NCBI GenBank assembly: GCA_002423105.1
Contig: DIUT01000039.1
Coordinates: 1-36,825 of the forward strand
DNA: 36,825 nucleotides
Source of the DNA: Geobacter sp. UBA6151
GTDB lineage: Bacteria; Desulfobacterota; Desulfuromonadia; Geobacterales; Pseudopelobacteraceae
Direction of reading: 5' to 3'
Position numbers and translations under genes: made by a program. The notes under the pieces were generated by a model, which worked only from the letters and a program-made list of their open reading frames with translations, did not search any database and was not told the origin of the DNA. Each line of letters starts with the position of its first letter. Position 1 is the stretch's first letter. Shown in pieces: positions 22,727-30,395 of this stretch.

Positions 22727-24471
22727 ACATCTCTGAACTTTCAAACACCGTGCCGGTTTTGCTGGTGGATGACCGTCCGGAAAACCTGCTGTCACTGGAA
22801 GAGCTGTTGTCCGGCCAGGGATATGAACTGGTCAAGGCCTTGTCCGGTAACGAAGCTCTGCGCCTGACGCTGAAGCAGGATTTTGCTCTTGTGCTGCTGG
22901 ACGTGCAGATGCCGCAGATGGATGGTTTTGAGACCGCCGAGCTGATGCGGGCCAATCCGAAAACCAGGCATATCCCGATCATCTTTGTTACCGCAGGCAT
23001 GAAGGATCTCAAGTTTCAATTCAAAGGATATGACGCCGGAGCGGTTGACTACCTTGCAAAACCGATAGAACCGGCATTTCTGCAAAGCAAGGTCAGGGTA
23101 TTCGCTGATCTGTACCGTCAGCGCCATGAACTGGAACTGCATAAATACAATCTGGAAGCGTTGATTGATCAGAAGACCTCAGAGTTGCACCGGCGCAATG
23201 AAGAACTGCAAGCCACTGAAGAGATGCTGCGGGTGCAGATTGGCGAGTATGAAGTTGCACAACATTTTTTGAGCCAGGCAAAACTGGAGGCCGAAGCCGC
23301 CAACTTCACCAAGAGCCGTTTTCTGGCCAACATGAGCCATGAAATCCGTACACCGATGAACGGTGTGCTGGGCATGTTGCATCTGTTACTGGATTCCCCG
23401 CTGGACAGGGAACAGCGCACGACGGTCGAGTGCGCTCAAATTTCCGCCAACAACCTGGTGCAGTTACTGGATGATATTCTCGACATCTCCAGAATAGAGG
23501 CAGGCCGTCTGGAACTGGCAATTGCGGATTTTGAACTGCATTCGATGCTGAGAAACACCATCAGCCTGCTCTCTATGCAAGCCCATGAAAAGGGACTTGA
23601 GCTGTACCTGCTGATTGAACCGGAGGTCCGGTCAAACGTACGAGGCGATGCGGGACGATTGCGCCAGATACTGATCAACCTTGTGGGAAACGCCATCAAA
23701 TTCACGTCAGAAGGAACCGTCACACTTCATGTCAGCACAACCGCCGAAGATGCACACCAGGCAACCCTGCGTTTCGTGGTACGGGATACCGGTATCGGCA
23801 TCCCGTCTGACAAGCTGCAGCTTATCTTCGATGCATTCACCCAGGCCGACTGCTCCACCACCCGTCTCTACGGCGGCACCGGACTGGGGTTGGCCATTTG
23901 TAAACAGCTTGTGGAATTGATGGGGGGAAGTATCGGCGTAGACAGCACCGTCGGCACAGGCTCAACCTTCTACGTTATCATCACCCTGGAAAAACAGATC
24001 GACGACGCAGCACTCAGCAACCCGGAAATAAGTGACCGTGTCAAGACGGTCACGCCTGAATCTGACCGGCCACAAAAAAAAGCTGATCACGGCAATACAT
24101 ACAGGCTGTTGCTCGCCGAGGATGAACTGACCAACCAGAACGTCACCAAATCAATCCTGGAGAGATCGGGATACCGGGTGGATGTGGCCGGCAATGGCAG
24201 CGAAGCTTTGAAAGCACTGGCGGAACAGGAGTACGATCTGGTGCTGATGGACTGCATGATGCCGGTGATGAACGGTTATGAAGCAACCGCGGCTATCCGC
24301 GACCCCGCTTCGGCAGTGCGCAACCATACCATTCCGGTCATCGCCCTGACCGCCAATGCCATGAAAGAAGATCGTGACCGCTGCCTTGAATCAGGGATGA
24401 ATGATTATCTCGCCAAACCGATTGATTTCCCCAAACTGCTGACCTTGCTGGAAATGTGGCTGAATCAGTAA
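22723..24471 (+). CDS. Hybrid histidine kinase, REC-HisKA-HATPase-REC
   Basis: Encodes 582 aa with no membrane segments. Domains: N-terminal receiver (about 5-125; acceptor Asp60 in LLDVQMPQMDG), coiled coil (about 125-190), HisKA with His206 (NMSHEIRTPMNG), HATPase_c (about 315-430; DTGIGIPSDKLQLIFDAF and YGGTGLGLAI), then a C-terminal receiver with Asp510 (VLMDCMMPVMNG). The N-terminal receiver suggests it is triggered by another kinase or acts as a phosphorelay hub. It overlaps cheB by 4 nt and ends 7 nt from the convergent dppF gene with no terminator between. It can supply the kinase core that the 791-aa sensor lacks. Confidence 0.95.
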   Translation: MNISELSNTVPVLLVDDRPENLLSLEELLSGQGYELVKALSGNEALRLTLKQDFALVLLDVQMPQMDGFETAELMRANPKTRHIPIIFVTAGMKDLKFQFKGYDAGAVDYLAKPIEPAFLQSKVRVFADLYRQRHELELHKYNLEALIDQKTSELHRRNEELQATEEMLRVQIGEYEVAQHFLSQAKLEAEAANFTKSRFLANMSHEIRTPMNGVLGMLHLLLDSPLDREQRTTVECAQISANNLVQLLDDILDISRIEAGRLELAIADFELHSMLRNTISLLSMQAHEKGLELYLLIEPEVRSNVRGDAGRLRQILINLVGNAIKFTSEGTVTLHVSTTAEDAHQATLRFVVRDTGIGIPSDKLQLIFDAFTQADCSTTRLYGGTGLGLAICKQLVELMGGSIGVDSTVGTGSTFYVIITLEKQIDDAALSNPEISDRVKTVTPESDRPQKKADHGNTYRLLLAEDELTNQNVTKSILERSGYRVDVAGNGSEALKALAEQEYDLVLMDCMMPVMNGYEATAAIRDPASAVRNHTIPVIALTANAMKEDRDRCLESGMNDYLAKPIDFPKLLTLLEMWLNQ

Positions 24472-24478
24472 ACCTTGT

Positions 24479-25447
24479 TTACTTACCAACAAGCTCCACG
24501 TGGCAAGCGGCAAGGTGGCCGGGGGCTCGCTCGTCAAGCGATGGCGCCTCAATGCGGCAGCGCTCCACGGCATGTGGACAACGGGGATGAAAACGGCATC
24601 CTTGCGGCAATGATGCCAGTGAGGGGGGATCATGGGGCGGCGGCGGGCTTGATGCGCCCTCACGCCTGATCCGGGGAATGGCGGACAACAATAAGCGGGT
24701 ATAGGGATGGCGGCTGCGGCTGAACAGCTCCGCCGCCGGGGCAAGTTCCACCAGCGCGCCCAGGTACATGACCGCAATCCGGTCGCTGATATGGCGCAGC
24801 ACCCCCAGGTCATGGCTGATCATCACCAGGGTCAGGCCATGCCGCTGTTTCAAATCCTGCAGCAGGTTGATGATCTGGGCCTGAATGGAAATATCCAGCG
24901 AAGAAACCGGCTCGTCGGCCAAAAGCAACCGGGGCTGGGCCGCCAGGGCACGTGCAATGCCGATTCGCTGACGTTGACCGCCGGAAAACTCATGGGGAAA
25001 GCGGTCGTACTGATCGGCGCTCAGTCCCACCTGAAGCATCAGCGCAATTGCCGCATCCCGTACCTTGTGGCGCTCTGCCAGACCATGAATAATGACCGGT
25101 TCGGCAATGGCATCACCGATTCTCATACGCGGATTCAGTGACGAAAACGGGTCTTGAAACACCATCTGCACGGAACGGCGGAAGAGACGCCGCTGTTCAG
25201 CGCCGAGTACGGCAATATCCGCTCCTTCAAAGCTGACCGTCCCTTCCTCCGCTGTCAGCAACCCGGCCATGATTTTTGCAAGAGTTGATTTGCCGCAGCC
25301 GGATTCTCCGGCAATGCCTAAGGTTTCTCCTTCAACAACTGACAGACAGACCCGGTCCACGGCGGTCAGGGAGGTACGTGCGCCGCTTATCCCTTTCAGC
25401 TGGTAGCGTTTGGTTATCCTGTCCGTTGCCAGAATCGGCATGTTCAT
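24479..25447 (-). CDS. dppF: Oligopeptide/dipeptide ABC transporter ATP-binding protein (DppF/OppF type)
   Basis: Encodes 322 aa, choosing the ATG at 25447 that overlaps the upstream stop (ATGA) and follows GGAGG; an ATG at 25441 and a GTG at 25453 are alternatives. Walker A GESGCGKST, signature EFSGGQRQRIGIARAL, Walker B LLLADEPVSSLD and the C-terminal oligopeptide-family extension with CRFHPRCPHAVERC are present. It forms the ATPase pair with the upstream DppD-like gene. No DppB/C permease or binding protein lies in this window, so the substrate (peptide, nickel or other) cannot be inferred. Confidence 0.93.
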   Translation of the reverse strand: MNMPILATDRITKRYQLKGISGARTSLTAVDRVCLSVVEGETLGIAGESGCGKSTLAKIMAGLLTAEEGTVSFEGADIAVLGAEQRRLFRRSVQMVFQDPFSSLNPRMRIGDAIAEPVIIHGLAERHKVRDAAIALMLQVGLSADQYDRFPHEFSGGQRQRIGIARALAAQPRLLLADEPVSSLDISIQAQIINLLQDLKQRHGLTLVMISHDLGVLRHISDRIAVMYLGALVELAPAAELFSRSRHPYTRLLLSAIPRIRREGASSPPPPHDPPSLASLPQGCRFHPRCPHAVERCRIEAPSLDERAPGHLAACHVELVGK

Positions 25448-26403
25448 TGGCACCTCCAGCAGCTGACCTGGTGTCCTGGCCTGATTTCAAGATGTTCCGG
25501 CATGGCCACGGCACATGGTTCAAAGGCTTCGGGGCACCGGTCCCGGAAAGGACATCCAACAATAACGGTGGTCATATCGGGAGGTTGTCCCGGTATTGCA
25601 GCCAGGGGTGCCCCTGGCAGAGCGTTTTCCGGCAATGAGGCCAGCAGACCACGGGTGTAGGGATGCAACGGATAGCCGAAGAGTTCCGCCGAGGCAGCCG
25701 ACTCGATAATCCTGCCGGCATACATGACATGCACCCAATCAGCCCGCTCCGCCACAATTCCCAGATCATGGGTAATCAGCAGCAGGGCCAGCCCCTTTTC
25801 CTGCCGCAGACCATCTATCAAGGCCAGTATCTGGGCCTGAATGGTTACATCCAGCGCCGTGGTCGGCTCGTCGGCAATCAGTAGTTCCGGATCACAGGCC
25901 AGAGCCATGGCAATCATCACCCGCTGGCGCATGCCGCCGGAAAGCTGATGGGGATAATCCCGCAGCCGGGTTTCAGGCGATGGAATGCCCACCTGCCGCA
26001 GCAGTTCAGCAGCCTGAACAGCTGCCTCAACTTTAGTCATCCCCCGGTGCAACAGCAGCGGCTCCATGATCTGTTCATCGATGCGCAGCACCGGATTCAG
26101 AGAGGTCATCGGTTCCTGAAACACCATGGCGATACGGTTGCCCCGCAAACGGCGCAATTCATCCTGCGGAAGACCGGTCAATTCAAGCCCTTCAAAACGG
26201 ATGGAGCCGGACAGGATACGCCCGGGCTGGGGAATCAACCCCATGATCGAACGGGCGGTCATGCTCTTTCCGGAACCGGATTCTCCCACCAGGGCAACGG
26301 TTTCCCCCCGGTCAAGGGCAAGCGATACCCGGTTGACAGCTTGGACCGTCCCGCGCCGGGTGGGAATGATGGTGGTCAGATCGGTAATTTCGAGAAGGCT
26401 CAT
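25444..26403 (-). CDS. dppD: Oligopeptide/dipeptide ABC transporter ATP-binding protein (DppD/OppD type)
   Basis: Encodes 319 aa. It shows Walker A GESGSGKSM, signature QLSGGMRQRVMIAMAL, Walker B LLIADEPTTALD, and the C-terminal CPFRDRCPEAFEPC extension typical of OppD/DppD. It is the first gene of a two-gene leftward unit diverging from the SpoIID-domain gene. Upstream there is a TTGACA at 26436-26441 with TACACT at 26412-26417 on the minus strand (18-nt spacer), so close to the ATG that the leader would be nearly absent; the nearest GGCGGAG ribosome-like site is about 14 nt away. Permease subunits must be encoded elsewhere. Confidence 0.93.
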   Translation of the reverse strand: MSLLEITDLTTIIPTRRGTVQAVNRVSLALDRGETVALVGESGSGKSMTARSIMGLIPQPGRILSGSIRFEGLELTGLPQDELRRLRGNRIAMVFQEPMTSLNPVLRIDEQIMEPLLLHRGMTKVEAAVQAAELLRQVGIPSPETRLRDYPHQLSGGMRQRVMIAMALACDPELLIADEPTTALDVTIQAQILALIDGLRQEKGLALLLITHDLGIVAERADWVHVMYAGRIIESAASAELFGYPLHPYTRGLLASLPENALPGAPLAAIPGQPPDMTTVIVGCPFRDRCPEAFEPCAVAMPEHLEIRPGHQVSCWRCQ

Positions 26404-26544
26404 GGCGCGGCAGTGTACTCCGCCTTAACCTGCTCTGTCAAACCCCGAAACAGGCGCAGGAATGGCTGCACAGGGGGGGAAAGTGTTTGACAGCTATGCG
26501 GCTTTATGCTTCTATCATCAGGTTTTTTACACAGAAAACTACCC

Positions 26545-27678
26545 ATGCGCCTACTCATCTTTTTCATAGTAGCACTGTTGTCCGTCACGCTGTTTTCCGG
26601 CGCGGCCGAGCTGCAGGCTCAGCCATTGTCCCGGGACCTGATACGGGTTGCGATTCTCAAAGGGGCGGACTCCGTCACCATTGACGGAAATGGACTGCTG
26701 GCGCTGCCTGACTCCGGATCAGCCCTGGTGGTTGAAGCGCCGCTGACACTGCGCAGCGGCAAGGGCTCGATCCTGATGAACGGCGCTTCCCACCGCCGGA
26801 TTCGCTTTTCCGCAGCAGACCAGATCAAGGTTAACGGCAAGTCATACCGGGGGCTGCTGGAAGTGCTTTTCCAGAACAACGGGCTGCTGATCATCAACGA
26901 ACTGCCCCTTGAACAGTACCTTGTCGGTGTCATCAACAGTGAGATATCATCAACCTGGCCGATGGAGGTGATCAAGGTTCAGGCGGTCATTGCCCGCACC
27001 TATGCGGTGGCAAAACGCCTTGAACGGAGCAAGGCCTTGTTCCACCTGGAATCAACGGTCATGGATCAAGCATATGACGGCAGTGAGCTGGAGGACAGCC
27101 GGGCTGCACGGGGAGTACATGAAACCGAAGGCCAGGTACTGACCTACAAGGGAACAGCCATACAGGCCTTCTACCATGCCAACAGCGGCGGTAAGACCGA
27201 AGCATCACAGAATGTCTGGGGCGTTGCCCTCCCCTACTTGCAAGGGGTTGACTGCCAATACGGTGCCACCGGCAATTCACGCACCTGGGAACAGGCGATT
27301 CCCCTGGCTCGCATCGAAAACGCCCTGAAGGCGGCCGGACAGAAGGTCAGCGGTCTGAGTGACATCAAGGCAGGCCCCCGCAACAATCGTGATCGCCTGA
27401 CCACAGTGCTGCTGGTTGGTGACCGGGGAACAATCAGCCTGCCTGCCACCAAATTCAGAATGGCAGTGGGCTCCACCATCATCAAAAGCACCAACTTTAC
27501 GGTACGGGTTGAAAACGGTACCGCTTTTTTCAGCGGCGCTGGTTATGGTCATGGCGTGGGACTCTGCCAGTGGGGAGCCCGGCAGCGGGCTCTGGACGGA
27601 TTCAGTTACACCGAGATTCTTGCCTATTACTACCCCGGAGCCAAGCTGAACAAGCTATCGGAATTGCGGGTGTATTGA
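26545..27678 (+). CDS. SpoIID/LytB-domain protein
   Basis: Encodes 377 aa from the ATG at 26545, which begins a good signal peptide (MRLLIFFIVALLSVTLFSGA, likely cut near LQA); an in-frame ATG at 26506 lacks a ribosome site and spoils the signal. The SpoIID/LytB domain spans about residues 115-370, with LPLEQYLVGVINSEISSTWP and IKVQAVIARTYAVAKRLE. It ends with YGHGVGLCQWGARQRALDGF and YTEILAYYYPGAKL. SpoIID relatives are peptidoglycan lytic transglycosylases acting on denuded glycan; in non-sporulating bacteria like this one the role is general wall metabolism, inferred. queA starts 4 nt downstream. A possible but weak TTGACA lies at 26487-26492. Confidence 0.9.
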   Translation: MRLLIFFIVALLSVTLFSGAAELQAQPLSRDLIRVAILKGADSVTIDGNGLLALPDSGSALVVEAPLTLRSGKGSILMNGASHRRIRFSAADQIKVNGKSYRGLLEVLFQNNGLLIINELPLEQYLVGVINSEISSTWPMEVIKVQAVIARTYAVAKRLERSKALFHLESTVMDQAYDGSELEDSRAARGVHETEGQVLTYKGTAIQAFYHANSGGKTEASQNVWGVALPYLQGVDCQYGATGNSRTWEQAIPLARIENALKAAGQKVSGLSDIKAGPRNNRDRLTTVLLVGDRGTISLPATKFRMAVGSTIIKSTNFTVRVENGTAFFSGAGYGHGVGLCQWGARQRALDGFSYTEILAYYYPGAKLNKLSELRVY

Positions 27679-27682
27679 ATCA

Positions 27683-28726
27683 ATGTTGGTCAGTGATTTT
27701 CACTACGAGCTCCCCGATGACCTGATCGCCCGTTACCCGGCCCCGCATCGGGACAGCTCCCGACTGATGGTACTGACGCGGCAGCAGGGGCAGATTGAAG
27801 AGAGTACCTTCAACCGGATCGGCAGCTGGCTTTCTCCGGGAGACCTGTTGGTACTGAACGACACCAGGGTTATCCCGGCCCGGCTTTTCGGCGCCAAGGA
27901 AACCGGCGGACGGGTTGAGATTTTTTTAGTAGAGGGTCAAGGGTCAAGGGCCAAGGAGCAGGAAAACCTTTGGCGATGTATGCTGCGTTCGTCCAAGCCA
28001 TGCAAGATCGGACAGCAGGTTGCACTGGCAGATGGGGTTACCGCCGAGATTCTTGGCCGGGATGGTGAGCAACAGTGGCTGGTTCGCTTCTTTGGCATTG
28101 ATGATTTTGACGCTTGGCTGCAACAGGCGGGCGAGATGCCGATTCCGCCCTACCTGGGACGGCCCGGAGAAGAGCTTGACCGGGTCCGTTACCAGACTGT
28201 CTACGCCGCAGAACCGGGTGCGGTGGCAGCCCCCACCGCCGGTCTGCATTTTACGCCGCAGCTTCTGGAAACACTGTGCCGTAACGGCATCGCCACGGCA
28301 CAGCTTACCCTGCATGTGGGGTTGGGCACCTTTCAACCGTTGCGGGTTGCACGGGTTCAGGAACACCGCATACACCGTGAGCGCTACCTGATTCCAGCAG
28401 CAACCGCTGCTGCCGTGGCTGCAACCAAGACCGCAGGAGGCAGGGTCATTGCCGTGGGCACAACCGCCGCCCGCACCCTGGAGTATGCGGCGGATGACAA
28501 CGGTTCTCTTCAGCCGGGCAAGGGTGAGGCTGATATTTTTATCTATCCCGGCTATCGTTTCAAGGTGGTTGATGCGCTGCTGACTAACTTCCATCTGCCG
28601 GAATCCACCCTGCTGATGCTGGTTTCAGCCTTTGCCGGACAGGATTTTGTGATGCGGGCCTACCGCAGGGCAGTGGAGCAACGCTTCAGATTCTACAGCT
28701 ATGGCGACGCCATGCTGATTCTTTAG
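27683..28726 (+). CDS. queA: S-adenosylmethionine:tRNA ribosyltransferase-isomerase
   Basis: Encodes 347 aa, the normal size. QueA transfers the ribosyl part of SAM to preQ1 in tRNA to make epoxyqueuosine. Typical motifs: N-terminal FHYELPDDLIARYPAPHRDS, LLVLNDTRVIPARLFG, AAPTAGLHFTPQLLE, and GTTAARTLEYA with TNFHLPESTLLMLVSAFAG. Residues about 84-93 (VEGQGSRAKEQEN region) derive from four copies of a 7-bp repeat and replace a surface loop, adding about four residues without breaking the frame. No clear ribosome site precedes the ATG, so coupling to the SpoIID gene is likely. The stop abuts a 123-bp palindromic element. Confidence 0.96.
   Translation: MLVSDFHYELPDDLIARYPAPHRDSSRLMVLTRQQGQIEESTFNRIGSWLSPGDLLVLNDTRVIPARLFGAKETGGRVEIFLVEGQGSRAKEQENLWRCMLRSSKPCKIGQQVALADGVTAEILGRDGEQQWLVRFFGIDDFDAWLQQAGEMPIPPYLGRPGEELDRVRYQTVYAAEPGAVAAPTAGLHFTPQLLETLCRNGIATAQLTLHVGLGTFQPLRVARVQEHRIHRERYLIPAATAAAVAATKTAGGRVIAVGTTAARTLEYAADDNGSLQPGKGEADIFIYPGYRFKVVDALLTNFHLPESTLLMLVSAFAGQDFVMRAYRRAVEQRFRFYSYGDAMLIL
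27933..27960 (+). repeat. Four heptanucleotide repeats inside queA
   Basis: The units are AGGGTCA, AGGGTCA, AGGGCCA, AGGAGCA. They are the same repeat type as in the kinase gene at 16769-16846. The unit length of 28 nt, together with flanking changes, leaves the queA frame intact. They fall in a loop region whose length varies in the family. Confidence 0.7.
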
Positions 28727-28849
28727 CAGGTTGCTGAAAAACAGTCATCTCGCCGCCGTCCTCGCAAGCCACTTTGTGCGGCGTAGCGCTGCTACGCCTC
28801 CGCAGGGCTGGCTGCGGGTGCGACGATCTGACTATTTTTGAACAACCTG
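28727..28849. repeat. 123-bp long imperfect palindrome (MITE/REP-like)
   Basis: The element starts directly after the queA stop and ends 12 nt before the tgt ribosome site. Its outer 30 bases on each side match as inverted repeats at 24 of 30 positions (CAGGTTGCTGAAAAACAGTC against the complement of the right end). Three of the six mismatches become G-U in minus-strand RNA. The centre is a perfect 8-bp stem with a 3-nt loop (28780-28787 and 28791-28798). The arms between are also partly complementary, so the whole unit can fold into one long hairpin. This is the layout of a dispersed non-coding element. No transposase is present. Confidence 0.8.
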
Positions 28850-28871
28850 ACAGGACTTTCAAGGAGCGGAG

Positions 28872-30005
28872 TTGGCACAGCATTTTCAGGTTTTGCATCA
28901 GGACAATGGCTGCCGGGCCCGCTGCGGTCTGCTGAAAACCGCCCATGGCGATATTCCTACCCCGATCTTCATGCCGGTGGGAACCAGCGCCACGGTCAAA
29001 GCGATGCGTCCGGAAGACCTGAAGGATGCCGGAGCCCGCATCATCCTGGCCAACACCTACCATCTCTACCTGCGGCCCGGCCACCGACTGGTGGAGCAGA
29101 TGGGGGGACTACACCGCTTCATGGCCTGGGATCGTCCGATTCTGACCGACAGCGGCGGGTTTCAGGTATTCAGCCTGGCTGAACTGCGCAAGATCACGGA
29201 AGAAGGAGTCAGTTTCCGCTCCCACATCGACGGTTCCCGGCACCTTTTGACCCCGGAACTTTCCATCGCTATCCAGCAGGCCCTGGGAGCCGATGTGATC
29301 ATGTGCTTCGACGAGTGTCCCCCGGCTGAAGCTGACCGGGCATATGTGGAGCGCTCACTGGCCTTGACCACCCGCTGGGCACAGCGCTGCAAGGATGCCC
29401 ACACCAGACAGGACCAGCTGTTGTTCGGCATCGTGCAGGGGGGGCGCTTTCCGGACCTGCGCAGCCGCAGCCTGGAGGAATTGCGCGAAATAGGTTTTGA
29501 CGGCTATGCCCTGGGCGGCCTGTCTGTCGGCGAAGAAAAGTCGGTGATGCACGACGTGATGGACACCTGTGCCGGGCAGATGCCGCAGGATCACCCCCGC
29601 TACATCATGGGGATCGGCACCCCGGAAGACCTGGTGGAGGCGGTCTGGCATGGCTACGACATGTTCGACTGCGTTATGCCCACCCGCAACGCCAGGAACG
29701 GCATGTTGTTCAGCAGCCAGGGACGGATAAATATCAAGCGCAAGGAGTACGAAGCGGATCAGGGACCAATTGACCCGGCTTGCGGCTGCTACGTTTGCCG
29801 CACCTTTAGCCGGGCCTATCTGCGGCATCTGTTCAGAAGCGGAGAGATACTGGCTTCAATGTTGAATACACACCACAACATAGCCTGGTACCTGAACCTG
29901 ATGTCAGAGATACGAGAAGCCATTTCCAACAATAGTTTTGCAACCTTTCGGCACAGATTTTACCAACAGCAGACCACCGTGTCTGGACCTAACAAGGAGG
30001 AGTAA
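28872..30005 (+). CDS. tgt: tRNA-guanine transglycosylase
   Basis: Encodes 377 aa, starting with a TTG at 28872 that follows AAGGAG by 5 nt. It exchanges guanine-34 for preQ1 in GUN-anticodon tRNAs, upstream of QueA in queuosine synthesis. Catalytic residues are visible: Asp93 in DSGGFQVFSL and nucleophile Asp266 in FDCVMPTRNAR. The zinc site is Cys304, Cys306, Cys309 and His335 with the family spacing CxCx2Cx25H. It is separated from queA only by the palindromic element and runs into yajC (3-nt gap). Confidence 0.97.
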   Translation: MAQHFQVLHQDNGCRARCGLLKTAHGDIPTPIFMPVGTSATVKAMRPEDLKDAGARIILANTYHLYLRPGHRLVEQMGGLHRFMAWDRPILTDSGGFQVFSLAELRKITEEGVSFRSHIDGSRHLLTPELSIAIQQALGADVIMCFDECPPAEADRAYVERSLALTTRWAQRCKDAHTRQDQLLFGIVQGGRFPDLRSRSLEELREIGFDGYALGGLSVGEEKSVMHDVMDTCAGQMPQDHPRYIMGIGTPEDLVEAVWHGYDMFDCVMPTRNARNGMLFSSQGRINIKRKEYEADQGPIDPACGCYVCRTFSRAYLRHLFRSGEILASMLNTHHNIAWYLNLMSEIREAISNNSFATFRHRFYQQQTTVSGPNKEE

Positions 30006-30008
30006 CGT

Positions 30009-30329
30009 ATGATCGGAATCGCATTTGCAATGGGAGCCCCCGCCGGGGGACAGGCAGCTCAGGCCGGTGGCACCGCAGCCATGATGAATTTCCTTCCGCT
30101 GATCTTCATGTTTGCCATTTTCTACTTTCTGTTGATCCGTCCGCAGCAAAAGAAAGCCAAGGAGCACAAGGCGATGCTGGAAGCTTTGAAAATGGGCGAT
30201 AACGTCAAGACCGCCAGCGGCATTCACGGCAAGATAGCTGCCCTGGATGATCAGGTGATCACCCTGGAAATCGCCACCGGCATCAAGGTGAAGATTGACA
30301 AGCCGTTTGTGACCACGGTGGTGAAGTAA
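30009..30329 (+). CDS. yajC: YajC, Sec translocase accessory subunit
   Basis: Encodes 106 aa. It has one membrane helix (about residues 29-48, FLPLIFMFAIFYFLLI) followed by the conserved RPQQKKAKEHKAMLEALKMG and the cytoplasmic beta-rich domain with GIHGKIAALDDQVITLEI. YajC associates with SecD and SecF at the translocon. The ATG has AAGGAGGA about 9 nt upstream, overlapping the end of tgt. Gene order tgt-yajC-secD-secF is widely conserved. Length is normal. Confidence 0.97.
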   Translation: MIGIAFAMGAPAGGQAAQAGGTAAMMNFLPLIFMFAIFYFLLIRPQQKKAKEHKAMLEALKMGDNVKTASGIHGKIAALDDQVITLEIATGIKVKIDKPFVTTVVK

Positions 30330-30395
30330 TTCAGATTGCCTTCACTACGCATAACGCTGCACGTTTAAACTACCTATTTTAAAGGAGACGTACCG

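Noticed and set aside
24472..24478. Bidirectional terminator between the hybrid kinase and dppF
   Set aside because: The convergent stops are only 7 nt apart and no stable hairpin with a U-tract is visible.
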